Assembly: GCA_029945375.1 (NCBI GenBank)
Contig: CM057061.1
Span: 3,472,001-3,536,000 of the forward strand
Direction of reading: 5' to 3'
Length of the DNA: 64,000 nucleotides
From: Agaricus subrufescens
Lineage: Eukaryota; Basidiomycota; Agaricomycetes; Agaricales; Agaricaceae
Part shown: piece by piece, positions 46,671 through 57,089 of the stretch
How positions within the stretch are numbered: the first letter of the stretch is position 1
How the letters are laid out: each line of letters begins with the position of its first letter
Translations under genes and position numbers: made by a program
Notes under the pieces: generated by a model
The model's input: the letters and a program-made list of their open reading frames with translations, nothing else
Database searches by the model: none
What the model was told of the DNA's origin: nothing

Positions 46671-49499
46671 CCGTAAGTATGAACTATCCAGGGGAGGAGC
46701 AAGCGGAGAAGGAAGCGAAGCAGCCAGAGGTACAGAGAGCGAAGGTACAGAGAGCGAAGCAGCCAGAGGTGCAGAGAGCACAGAGAACGACGAAGCCAGA
46801 GGTGCAGAGAGCGCAGGGAGCGAAGGAGCCAGAGAAAGGGGGAGCGAAGAGGCCAGATAAGGAGCAACAGGAGAATGAAAACGGGAGGTGGATGCGAGAG
46901 TTGAATGTGCTGCCATGATAGACGGGTTTTGCTGTTCTATCAATTCGATTTTAATTTTTTTGGATGTCTTGCATGAGCGATCTGCGTGTGTCAATCAGCA
47001 ACAAGTGATCATTTGCTCGAGGGACTCACAATTGTGCCCCGTTTGGTGACAGTTACTACACCGGATTGGAGCACGCTTGCGGACGATCTTGGCAGTGGGA
47101 TCTGGAGGGAATGGGGTAACTGCGGGAAGAATAGGAGCTATGAGGGGAGAGACGGGTAAGAGATTTGGCTGGACAGCGGATAGTGGAGGGTCATCAGGAA
47201 TCAAAGTGGATGGAAGATGAACGATGGGTACAGGATTGGGAGCGAGTGAAGGGTTGGGAGTGAGGGAAGGGCTGGCAGCGATTGGAGGGTTGGGAGTGAG
47301 GGAAGGGCTGGCAGCGAGTGGCCGGTTGGAAGCGAGTGCGGGTCTTGGGACGGTAGGTCTCTTACGCGGCCGAGGTGCACGAGGTGCACCACTAGATTGC
47401 GGTGTAGCACCCTCGAAAGGGGAATAAATGGCAAGCATGTCGATAAGAGATTGACCGCACTTCTCTATCCATTCTTGAGGCCAACGAGTTTCCCTGTAAA
47501 AATCAGATACTCGATTGATCTTTTTGAAAGTCCAGCAAGCCATAATACGTGCAATCTCGTCTTCTCCCATGAGCAGTTCTGGCCCCAAGCGCTCTACAAC
47601 ACCTTCTCCAAGTAGAGTAACTGCTTGTGCATCCCGCCAGCGGTATAGAGCGTCTTCGACGATCGTATGGTGTAGACTTCGAGTATACAAGAGCGGGAGA
47701 ACAGAGCGTCGAGTTTTTCGTTTCTGGGTAAAGTGAGACGTTCGGAATTCGTCGAAGGCCGTCGGGTCACACCGGTCGCAACATACGGTCTTGGCTTTCG
47801 GCTGACAGCGCTGACAACCTCCGATCATACTAGGGTCGCAGCGGAGATGTCCGTCAAGAACTGCGACCACAAACGTTAATCAAAAATTGCTTTTAAACAT
47901 TAAAATTTACTTACTTCTTTCGTCGTTGGCGAAATACATTTGGGGGACAAGACGACGACACGAGACATAGACGGGTAGGTTGATGAAGTCGTCCATGACT
48001 GATCCAGGTAGGACTGCCGGCATCCTGCCCTTCTTGGCGTTCGTCGGGTCACTGGGGACTATTTCCGGTCTGGCATAGCGTTGTTGGCGCTGACAAGACC
48101 ATGTGGCCTGACAGGCTTCCGGCATTGATGGACTTTGGCTGTCATCGAGCGCCTCGTGGTTACCATTGCTCCAAGTTGTCAACGACGCTACAGCACGTCG
48201 TCGCCGCTTTTGACTACCCATCTGTGAGTCTTCCCTTTCTCGTTTGGAACCCGCTGACCCGTTTGCTCTGCCGGCAATCGTGTCTTTCTTTTCCACCAAC
48301 AGAATGCCCACACCTTGTCCCGTTGGGGACCGTGCCGCTCGACCAAACCGTTGCCACAGTGTGTTTAGATCACACGTGGCTTTATACTGGATGACAATTT
48401 GAACGTCGCCGACATCCATGCCCTGGATTAAGTGAGCTCGCAGTCATATTTGAATCGGTTTCAAACTCACGAGTCCAAACGCATCAGTACAAAAGAGGCC
48501 CCAGACTTCCCCTTCTCTAAATTCCCGGACCTTGCGCTCACGATATTCCTGGCTCATCGTCGAATGAAACCAGGCTATTTTAGAGTGATATTCTTTGAGG
48601 AGGCGTTGATGAAAGAAATGTTTGGTCGCTTCGGCCTCCTTGATATCGTCAAAGAACACTAAAAACTTTTTCGGAGGTTCCATTGGTTCCTGCCAGTTGT
48701 AGGGTATGAGAAAACCAAGATCCTCGAAGGACGAAGCAGCGTAACGCAACGTTTTGACGATCAAAGCTATATCCGGACGATCATTAGAACACAACAGTTC
48801 TATTGTGTTACCGGAATCCATGTGTAGAAGGCGACGTATTTCCGATATGAGAGGACGAGGGAGTGTTGCTGAGGCGACATAGAAAGGTATTGATGCGCCT
48901 ATGATTAGACGTATTGCTCCGAGGGCCAGGTAGTGCTTTCTAAACCCTCCCCATTGAACAATACAATGTCCTTCATCAAATACAAAGCCCAGGATCCGCG
49001 AGGTGAAAGAGGGGAGCTTCCAGAGGTGGCGAAGGTCGTCGTTGGTCATCAGGATCTCGGGGTTGGTCACGATAACCTCGTATTTCCCCGCCTCAATATC
49101 CTGAGGTACATATTAGATTGTATTGACATTCATTACCAACGCACTTACCCGGAAAGTAGACGCATTGGCATTCTCAGCTGCCACAGCTATTGCTGAAATG
49201 CCCGCGTCGAGAAGAACGCTGACGTTTTGTTTGGCCAGCACGTTGAGCGGACTGACAACGAATAGAATTTTTTGATGCTTCTCTTCTTGGGCCATCAATA
49301 AGGGAATCCAGAACGATAGCGTCTTCCCTGCTCCCGTCGGCGCACACCCTATAACATCGCGTCCAGCATACAGCGCCTTAGCTACTTCAATTTGGTAGTA
49401 GCAAGGTCGTTTGTTGAACCTTCGCTGTACTAGATCTACAATCCGGTCAGTTGTCCAGGGAGAAGAGAAGGACGGAAGCTTTGATGGGACGGCGGGCAT
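46650..49499 (-). CDS. RecQ-like superfamily 2 DNA helicase with CCHC zinc knuckle
   Basis: Five exons, 49149-49499, 48471-49100, 47915-48422, 47030-47860 and 46650-46981, give 883 aa with consistent phases. Motifs in order: a Q-motif-like region (RPCYYQIEVAKAL), Walker A GCAPTGAGKT (about 51-60), DEGHCIVQWG (DExH, about 159), SATLP (motif III), FHSTMSQEYRER and REFREGEVWGLFCTDAFGLG (motifs IV-V), and QRFGRAAR (motif VI, about 351-358). The DEGHCIxQWG signature is RecQ-specific; no canonical RQC or HRDC domain was recognised. After a Cys-rich part (CQRCQPKAKTVCCDRCDPTA) and Pro/Ser repeats, splicing exon 4 to 5 creates CSNCHQTGHNYRSC, a perfect CX2CX4HX4C knuckle. A ssDNA-binding, ATP-driven unwinding role in transposition or repair is inferred. 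The C-terminus of low-complexity repeats overlaps the DUF6589 gene end. Confidence 0.85.
46700..46865. repeat. Coding minisatellite in the helicase 3' end
   Basis: About a dozen imperfect 12-24-bp units of the kind GCAGAGAGC-GAAGC-AGCCAGAG. On the minus strand they encode the Ala/Ser/Pro/Leu-rich repeats (PLSLAPSLPALSAPL-type) at the end of the helicase. It lies immediately beyond the stop of the convergent DUF6589-like gene. Confidence 0.75.
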
Positions 49500-49607
49500 T
49501 ACTGATTGACAGCGGGAGTGGCGTGACAGACTAATTAATTTGTTAATTAGCTTGAGTTGTTTATCTCTGTATATTGTACATCTAGATGACTGCCTTTCTC
49601 GGACTCC

Positions 49608-49909
49608 GTGATGGCCGGACGACGTTTGGTGCCAGCCACTCACTGCGTGAGCATTCTCTTAATCTTATGTAAGTTTGCCCGTTTTGGCGAAACGCACGTG
49701 AGTGAGCTGGGTAGGAGCCTGGGCTTTGCACAGCCACACCGATGGCTTCGCTTAGTCATTTCTGCTTCCCATCCCGGGTGGGAAAATGCCAGGCTCCTAC
49801 CCAGCCGACTCACGTGCGTACGTCCTATAGCGGACTCGACCAAACACGAACAAAGTATGGGTTTGCTCACGCAGTGAGGGGCTGGCACCAAATACCTTTC
49901 GGCCATCAC
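49608..49909. mobile_element. 302-bp MITE-like element with the same termini as the 7.2-kb unit
   Basis: It begins GTGATGGCCG and ends CGGCCATCAC, with both arms about 110-120 bp and inverted relative to one another (GTTTGGTGCCAGCC against GGCTGGCACCAAA; GGTAGGAGCC against GGCTCCTACC). A roughly 70-bp centre carries GGCTTTGCACAGCC and CTTAGTCAT, which recur at 43.5 kb. It has no coding capacity, so it would be non-autonomous. It starts 109 bp upstream of the helicase ATG, so the helicase promoter would lie inside or beyond it. A target-site duplication is not obvious. Confidence 0.75.
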
Positions 49910-50634
49910 CGATGATTACACTAGCAGTTCTCATGAGACAAAAAAGGAAACCCTTTAAATTTAGATTGTCACGCTATCTGCACAATGCAAGCGCTATCAC
50001 CCTTACTGCCTCATCGTTGTACATTGGTAGCCCTCAAGGCCGAGACTTAAAATTCTACGAGGATACACATTTTTTCCAGATAGAATAAGATCCTGACCAT
50101 TTGTGACCATTGAGCTTTTGATCTAACTTTGTTTTAACCCTTGTTTTACCCCTGAACAACATTACCAACCCCGCAGCACGATATCCCGAGAACTACACAA
50201 CATATTGAACCCAGAAACTGAACAGTAGTGGCTTATGGTAATGTCAAGGTCCTGAGAAGGTGTTAACTTCGGTGCTTTCCAATCGAGTTTACGGTGACTG
50301 AAATACCCCATGTTTTTGTGAGTTTTAGTACACCTTCAGCTAAATAAAAGTTGCCAGCTTTGTAGGACTTAATTTTTTGCTATCATTTAGCACATATAAC
50401 AGTTTGAAAAGCTACAAGTAAGATGCGGAGTCAAAAACTCTGTTTTACTCTTCCAAATACATTGCAAATACAGGGTTTGATTTCAATGCTGCGTGTCTAA
50501 AAAATCAGAGACTTACTTGTCAGCAATATTCTAACACTAAAACCATCTCATATTTGTATTGGGCATGAAACTGGGTCAATAATCCACGGCAGCACAGAAC
50601 AAACACACTTGAACTTGACATTGATCCATAGTAT
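49910..50634. other. Non-coding interior of the 7.2-kb unit
   Basis: AT-rich, no supportable frame. Probably upstream sequence of the helicase gene. No repeat noticed inside it. Confidence 0.45.
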
Positions 50635-50800
50635 CCAGATTTGGCTGAGTTACGGTCACAATATCACGCGCGGGAAAAATGTTCGGTGATGGCCGCATGG
50701 TATTTGGTGCCAGCCGCTCACAAGGAGCACACCTCTTTACGCGGTGTTTGGCCCTATTTGCCAAACGTGCGAACTTGTCGAGCGAGCTGGGAAGGAGCCT
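50635..50800 (-). repeat. Right inverted terminal repeat
   Basis: Inverted partner of 43583-43800; core 50684-50800. It begins near GTTACGGTCACA and CGCGCGGGAA and runs through GGTGATGGCCGC to GGGAAGGAGCCT, after which the sequence switches abruptly to the repeat block that also occurs at 61.9 kb. Confidence 0.7.
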
Positions 50801-51300
50801 GGGAAAATGCATGTCAACAAATCTTTGCGAAAAAATAATGACAAATAAGAAAAAAAATAAACGTTCATTTTTTATGTGGGAACCATCTTCGGCCAGTCAG
50901 CCGTTGATGGGATATAAGCAAAATGACATATATATGTTTTTCTCCTTTCTTTGGAAAAAACATATCAGAGAAATCGCTCTAGCACTGTCAGAAAAATATT
51001 GACAAATACAAGAAAAATCGTGCGATTTTAATGATACCAAAATGATCATACATAGTTTAGTATTGACAGAGATACCTTGCCTTCACCTGAGTGCTATATC
51101 ATTGGCCAATGGTATGATCATGTAAGCAGTGGATATTAATAGCTTGGAAAAATGCGCTAATTTTTTTCCTTTCCTTTGGTCTAACTTTCGTGAGAAAATG
51201 ATTCATTTCGGACGAGTTATTTGCACAAAACTCGCCCGGAGTCGACTCTTTTGGGAAATTGCCCACTAAATCACGCGCGTGAGACCAGATTAGATCATCA
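50801..51300. repeat. Repeat family leader, copy 1 (also at 61.9-62.4 kb)
   Basis: About 500 bp starting GGGAAAATGCATG that matches 61887-62400 nearly throughout: ATATGGGAACCA, TTTGGAAAAAACATAT, GTCAGAAAAATATTGACAA, ACAAGAAAAATCGTGCGAT, AGTATTGaCAGAGATA, ATCATTGGCCAA, ACTCGCCCGGAGTCGACTCTTTTG. The region is AT-rich and non-coding. It leads into the tandem array that follows in both copies. Confidence 0.8.
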
Positions 51301-53920
51301 GTCTCGTGGTGCATGGATGGCCAGGTGTGGGAATTACCAGTGGCTGTTCCCGCGGTTCTCGCGTGCCTCGGCAAGGTCTCGTGGTGGCTGTGCCGCCATC
51401 ACTCTCCCTTCCCTCCATGTTCGTCTCGTCACAGGTCGCCGCCATGCCCACCGATTGGGCTCAAACTTTTTTTGGAAGGACGGGGTGATGGAAATAGGAG
51501 GACTGGCGAACGAGAAGGGTAGGGATCGAAATTTGAAGCGAGGAAAAATCAGACAACTCGGTAGACAGGTAAGTTTGAAATAACTCGTTGTCGTAGGCCC
51601 TATACTGAGTCTAAATTCACCAAACTTTAGCTGTGTCATGCGATCATGGTAGCCTCCGTGTGTACAAATTTTGAAGTGAATTGAAGCGCTTTCGATCTTG
51701 CTATTCGTTGTCGAAGTCAAGGGTGTCTATCATCACCCAGGAAGAATATTTCATAGGTAATCCGCTTTTGCACTGACACTTCTCATTTTCTAGGTACACC
51801 TTTATTATGTCCGTCGCTTCTTACGTTCCAAATTTCAGACTCAACCAACAAGGCGTTGTGCCACGGCGAGCCAATCTATGCAATGGCTGCAACATTAATG
51901 TATCTCCACTCCCTTACCTCCGTGTTCATGTTGTCACTGGTCACTGCCATGCCGACCGATCGGGCTCAAATTTTTTCTGGACGGACGGGTCGACGGAAAG
52001 GGGAGGATAGGAGAACGAGAAGTGTAGGGGTCGCAAATTGAAGCGAGGAGAAATCAGACAACTTAGTAGACAGGTGAGTTTGAAAGAATTTGGGGTTGCC
52101 GATGCTATGCTCACTGTAAATTCACCAAACCTTGGGTGCGTAGTGCGCTTATCATAGGCTCCATGCGTACAAGGTTTGAGGTGAATAGGAGCAGTTCCGA
52201 CTTCGCAATTTGTGATCGACGTCAAGGGTGTCCACTGCTATCAATAAAGAATATTCTGTAGGTAATTCGCATCTGCACTGACACGTCCCACATTCTAGGT
52301 ACGCGTTAATGATATCCATCGCTACTCACTCCTGTAATTTCAAGTCAAACGGATAAGGCGTTGTGTTACGAGAAGCTAAACTATGCATTGGCTGCAACAT
52401 AAATGTATCTCCACTCCCTTACCTCCATGTTCATGTCGTCACTGGTCGCTGCCAGGCCCACCGATCGGGCTGAAACTTTTTTTGAAAGAGCGGGTCAACG
52501 GAAAGGGGAGGACTGGAGAACGAGAAGGGCAGGGATCGAAAATTGAAGCGAGGAAAAATGGGACAACTTGGTAGACAGGTAAGTTTGAAAGAACTCGGCG
52601 TCGCAGGCTCTATACTGACTCTAAATTTACCAAATTTTGGGCGTCCAATGCGAATACCGTAAGCTCAATGTGTACAAATTTTGGAGTGAATTGAAACATT
52701 TCCGACCTCGCAATTTACAATCGACGTCAAGGCTGTCTATCATCACCCAGGAAGAATATTCCATAGGTAATTCGCGTTTGTACTGACACGTCCCATACGT
52801 TAGGTACGCGTTGAGGACTCCCATGGCTAGTCACTCCTGTAATTTGAAGCCAGACGGTCATGGCATTGTGCTACAACAAGCCAAACTGCACATTGGCTAC
52901 AACATCAATGTGCCTCCACTCCCTTACCTCCATGTTCGTGTCATCACTGGTCGCTGCCATGCCCGCCGATTGGGCTCAAGTTATTTTGGGAAGGACGCGA
53001 CGATGGAAAGGGGAGAACTAGGGAACTAGAAGGCGAGGGGTGTAAAATGAGCCGAGGAAAAATTGGACAACTTGGTAGATAGGTGAGTTTGACAGAATTC
53101 GTCGTCGCAGGCGCTATACCAACACTAAATTCACCAAATTCTAGCTGCATAATGCGATTATTATATTTATTTTGTGTACAAAGATTGGAACCAATTGAAC
53201 CACTTTTACGTTTTCTATTCGTCGTCGAAGTCAAGACTGTCTACTATCACACACAAAGAATACTCCGTAGGTAATTTGCTTTTGCACTAACACTTCTAGG
53301 TGCATCTTCATTACGTTTGTCGCTCTCTACCTTCCAAATTTGAAGTGAAACGGGTAAGGCGTTGTGCAACGGCGAGCCAAACTGCACATTGGCTACAACA
53401 CCAATGTGTCTCCACTCCTTACCTCCATGTTTGTGTCATCACTGGTCACTGCCATGCCCACCAATCAGGCTCAAATCTTTTTGGGAAGGACGCGACGTTG
53501 AAAAGGGGAGGATTCGGGAACGAGAAGGCAAGAGATGTAAAACTGAGCTGAGGAAAAATCGGACAATTTGGTAGATAGGTGAGTTTGACAGAATCCATTG
53601 TCGCAGGCGCTATACTAACACTAAATTCACCAAATTTTAGCTACGTAATGCGACTACTATAGCTCTCCGGTGTACCGAGTTTGAAGTCGATTGAATCACT
53701 TTCACGCTTGCTATTCGTTGTCGAAGTCAAGAGTGTCTAATGCCATCGATAAAGAATATTCTACAGGTAATACCCTTTTGTACTGACACGTCCCATAATC
53801 TAGGTAGGCGTTTATGATGTCTGTCGCTGCCTCCCCTCCAAATTTGAAGTCAAACGGGTAAGGCGTTGTGCTACGACAAGCCAAACTACGCATAGACTTT
53901 ACCATTGTTACTTGGTAAGT
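51300..53920 (+). repeat. Tandem array of about five 500-bp monomers, copy 1
   Basis: The mark GCCATGCCCACCGATCGGGC (with variants) recurs near 51444, 51947, 52449, 52956 and 53452, a period of 496-507 bp. Each monomer repeats the same order: TCTCCACTCCCTTACCTCCATGTT, the mark, GGAAAGGGGAGGA, GAAGCGAGGAAAAAT, ACAGGTAAGTTTGA, CTAAATTCACCAAA, GTGTACAAA, TCGACGTCAAGG, AAGAATATTC, GTAAT...TTTGCACTGACAC, TTTCTAGGTACGCGTT, and GGCGTTGTGCTACG. Short frames of 60-100 codons persist in each unit but are not conserved in length. The final unit ends GACTTTACCA. Confidence 0.85.
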
Positions 53921-54230
53921 CTCTCTTTGTGAATAACGTTGTTCTAATGCTAATCTACCTGTCCTTTGGAGATGCGACGTCCTGATTTACCCTCTCTAGG
54001 TGGGCATCGCATGCTTTTACATATTGGCGAAGTCGAGTGCTGTCATACACTCGACTTCTTACGTCGCGCCTCAACTCTGGCCTTCTGAATCAACCAGCAG
54101 CGCAACCGTGTCTGCTGTCAACGCCCACCATGGATGCCACCTCACTGAAACCCCTGTGAGTGTTTTTCTTCTGGTTGTTTTCTTTTTTTCGTTGAAGGGG
54201 TTTCTCTAGCTCAAAGCAAGCACTTTCTGG
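53921..54230. other. Spacer after the tandem array
   Basis: About 310 bp of unclassified sequence, with TCTAG- and GTGAGTG-type splice-like signals as in the monomers but no repeat match that I can see. Confidence 0.4.
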
Positions 54231-55020
54231 AGGATCCCAAGTTGGTTCCTCTCCTTCTGCTCGGCCTAATATGCTTACTGGGTGAGCACGACCGGTGCTC
54301 GTCCCTGGAAGGGTCCTTCCCGTTGTGGGAGGTCCTGCCGCAAGCGGGCATCCCGCCCCTGTCAGACCCTGGAGACCGTTGCAGCCTTTCCGTACTCGCG
54401 AACCCATGCTTCAGGGGCCATGCCCATACCCGGAACTCGCGCTGCCACGGTCCCTAGGGGCTCTCTCACGCTCCCGAGCACCAGCGTGCCAACAATAGAA
54501 CTGAATGGGTGGCTGGGCCCGTGGGACCGGCTGCAGCCTCCCCATTGGCTGTGTGGCAGGTTCCTGTCCTCGTCACGCTTCCCCTCCTCGAGGACGGGTT
54601 TGGGCAGTGACTGGGAGTGACCTGGACGTCACGCTCCGTGCCGGCCACTCCGATTGGGTGCCCCTGTCCAGTCACGCATCCCGTCCTCGACCCCGTCCTC
54701 AGCTGTGACCTGGGACAGTGACGGGTGAGTGATGGCATGGTCTGTGATTGGATGCGAGTGGATGTGGAGCCCCCTCGGGCATCCCCTGTCCATCCCCGCA
54801 TCCCGGGTTCTCTGTCACGCTTTCCCGTCCTCGATCCCGTCCTCAGGTGTGACCTGGGGTGACCTGGACATCACGCCTGGGCATCCCCTGTCCATCCCTC
54901 CCTGCATCCCTGGTTCTCTGTAACTCATGCTTTCCCGTCCCTCGGGCATCCCCTGTCCATCCCTCCCTGCATCCCGGGTTCTCTGTCACTCATGCTTTCC
55001 CGTCCTCGATCCCATCACAT
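54231..55020. repeat. GC-rich imperfect minisatellite region
   Basis: C/T-rich sequence in which a core of CGGGCATCCCCTGTCCATCC plus GCATCCCGGGTTCTCTGT recurs near 54774, 54881 and 54946, interspersed with CCCGTCCTCGATCCCGTCCTC and GTGACCTGG. Units are irregular (about 65-110 bp). All open frames across it are artefacts of composition. Confidence 0.65.
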
Positions 55021-55176
55021 ATTTATGTGACCTCAGACATAAGACATGTTAGTACATGGCTGACCAAAAAGCCGCTTTTGAGCATATCTTTTCATTGCAC
55101 GGTCTGATTCCCATGATACTTTGACTGACAGGGCAGATATATTGTATGTAGTCCTGATCCAATTTATGGCCCCGTA

Positions 55177-56130
55177 GCGTGAGAACTGAACATTTGCGAA
55201 GGGTTTTACTCGTTCCCAATGATCAAATCACCAGTTTGCTCTGGGAAATTTGACTCGAAAAGCATACCACTAGGTAGGGTATTCTTAGGTGACCCCACAC
55301 ATATCTTTTCAGCCAAGCAAATGCGCTTCATCAAAAGTTATGCCCAAACGCGGATTTTTTAAAAGTGGTCACATGCAGGAGAAAAAATCCGCGTTTGGGA
55401 ATAGCTTCTGATCCAATGGTCCAATTCCTCTGAAATTCAGGCAGGGGTGGCGCCTAGTATGTTTGCATCCTCGGTCCCATTTGCAGAGGGTTAGCGTGGG
55501 AAATGAATATTTGCGGAGGGAAATACTGGTTCCCGGTGATCAAATCACCCATTTGGGCTTGAGAATTTTACCTGAAAGGGTTACCACTAGATAGAGCCTT
55601 TTTATGTGATGCCAGACATCGAATTTCAGGTAACCAAATGATCTTTACAAGACGTTATGCCCAAACGCGGGTTTTTCAAAAGTGGTCACATGCTTAGGCC
55701 AAAAATCCGCGTTTGGGCATATCTTTTAACGGGATAGTCCGATTCCTAAGATTTTCGGGTAGAAGGTGCGGATATGTAGTGTGCAACTATGGTCAAGGTT
55801 ACAGAGCATTAGCGTGGGAAATGAATATTTGCAAAGCGAAATACTGGTTCCCGATGATCATATCACCTATTTGGGCTTGAGATTTTTACTGGAAATGTAT
55901 ACCACTAGATAGAGCCTTTTTATGTGATGCCAGACACCCAATTTCAGCCAACCAAACGATCTTTAAAAGAAGTTATGCCCAAACGCGGGTTTCTCAAAAG
56001 TGGTCACATGCTTTAGCCAAAAATCCGCGTTTGGGCATATCGTTTGACAGCACAGTCCGGATTCCTACAATTTTCGGCTGGAAGGTGCGGGTATGGGTTC
56101 TGTAACTATGGTTAATTTGACAGAGTATTA
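55177..56130 (+). repeat. Three tandem units of about 318 bp, each with a hairpin
   Basis: Units begin with GCGTGrGAAaTGAAtATTTGC near 55177, 55495 and 55814. Each carries GGTCACATG flanked by inverted arms of at least 15 nt: TATGCCCAAACGCGG on the left and its complement on the right (second unit 55656-55670 and 55707-55721). Spacing is nearly constant. The start of a fourth unit is truncated at about 56170 where another repeat fragment begins. Confidence 0.85.
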
Positions 56131-56169
56131 GCGTGGGAAATGAATATTTTCGAAGCGAAATACTGCTTC

Positions 56170-56310
56170 CAGGGCAGGAAAATCTCCATAAACACAAGAA
56201 AAATTGTAAATGACTTTATATCGCTTAGTATTGGCAGACATATTTGCCATTACTTGGATACTGCTCAAGAGTGATGGCATTGTCTGTGATTGGATGCGAG
56301 TGGTCTGACA
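56170..56310. repeat. Small fragment of the 50.8/61.9-kb repeat plus a minisatellite piece
   Basis: ACAAGAAAAATTGTAAATGAC, AGTATTGGCAGACATATTTGC and the following bases resemble the leader repeat at 51000-51080. AGTGATGGCAT-GTCTGTGATTGGATGCGAGTGG duplicates a stretch at 54730-54765. So this edge joins two repeat families. Confidence 0.6.
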
Positions 56311-57089
56311 CAATGGAATACGAGGGTGGCCAGGGCATCATAAAGAATATGCTGTCCATCCCTGGGATCCTCATCGATAGGTATCCCACTTATCCTGTAA
56401 GAGTAATCCTGGCCCTCGATCCCATCCCACTCCCTTCACCTGGAGAAAGGCCGGGTTTGTGTGATCTGTGATCTGTGACGATGTAACTGCGCATGGAAGC
56501 CTTCTCAGAGTTTAATGGCTCCAAGGCCAGGTTGTCGGTTCAAGGGATTTTTGAATGCCGTAGTCTGTCAATAGAGTCCAGATAGGCTTTTGAGACCACG
56601 GAAATAGAATAGATTGAACAAGATAGGTGAGATAGGTGGAGGGATCGAGCGCACAAGAAGAACGACAGACAACCTCAAAGCACATGGCCGAAAAGAAAGC
56701 TTGGGTTAAGGAATTAGACAGTCCAAGTACGGTGTCTTGAGAAAAGCCAGGAAACCGGGGCTATTCAAACAAGCTCATGCTTTCAATGGTGTTGACTTTG
56801 AACGGCCGGCCACGCTTTGAAGTGTATTGGATGCAAATGAGCCGGCAAGGACAGAGCATGGCAGCGTGCAGCCTGAAGACGTGTAGAGGTCTAGACGGAA
56901 ATGAAAAAACAGACAGGGCGAGCCTGAAAAGAAAAAAAAGAAAAAAAAGAAAAAAAAATTGGAAGGAAACGAAAACAAGAAAGGAAAAGGAGATTAACTT
57001 AAAGTAGCTACGCCGCAGACAGACAGGATAGATAAGGGCGGCAGTAAATGACTTGGATTGCATCCCAATTGCATTCTGCATTCCTCCCC
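56311..57089. other. Intergenic
   Basis: About 780 bp upstream of the cysteine-cluster gene. An oligo-A/AAAAG tract lies at 56930-56960. No gene seen. Confidence 0.45.

Larger units (their letters stand above)
43583..50800. mobile_element. Putative 7.2-kb mobile element with long inverted terminal repeats, DUF6589-like gene and RecQ-like helicase
   Basis: The ends are inverted repeats of about 118 bp (43583-43701 and 50684-50800), mostly identical by eye, sharing in order AGGCTCC, CTCGACAAGTTCGCACGTTTGG, GGCCAAACACCGCG, AGAGGTGTGCTC, TTGTGAGCGGCTGGCACCAAA and GGCCATCACCG when the right end is reverse-complemented. Similarity continues inward (TTCCCGCGCG, then TGTGACCGTAAC at 43771 and its complement at 50649). 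Between them lie only the DUF6589-like gene, the helicase gene and a small MITE-like element. This is the layout of a DNA transposon with a non-standard gene set. Exact ends and target-site duplication could not be fixed. Confidence 0.65.

Noticed and set aside
43583..50800. Identification of the element as a Helitron
   Set aside because: It has long inverted termini, no Rep domain and a RecQ-type instead of a Pif1-type helicase.
51300..53920. Short frames in the 500-bp monomers as protein-coding genes
   Set aside because: Lengths differ from monomer to monomer with frequent frame changes, so they are by-products of the tandem repeat unless transcripts show otherwise.
54231..55020. Frames over the GC-rich minisatellite
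   Set aside because: Open only because of the C/T-rich repeat composition; all six frames give simple-sequence peptides.
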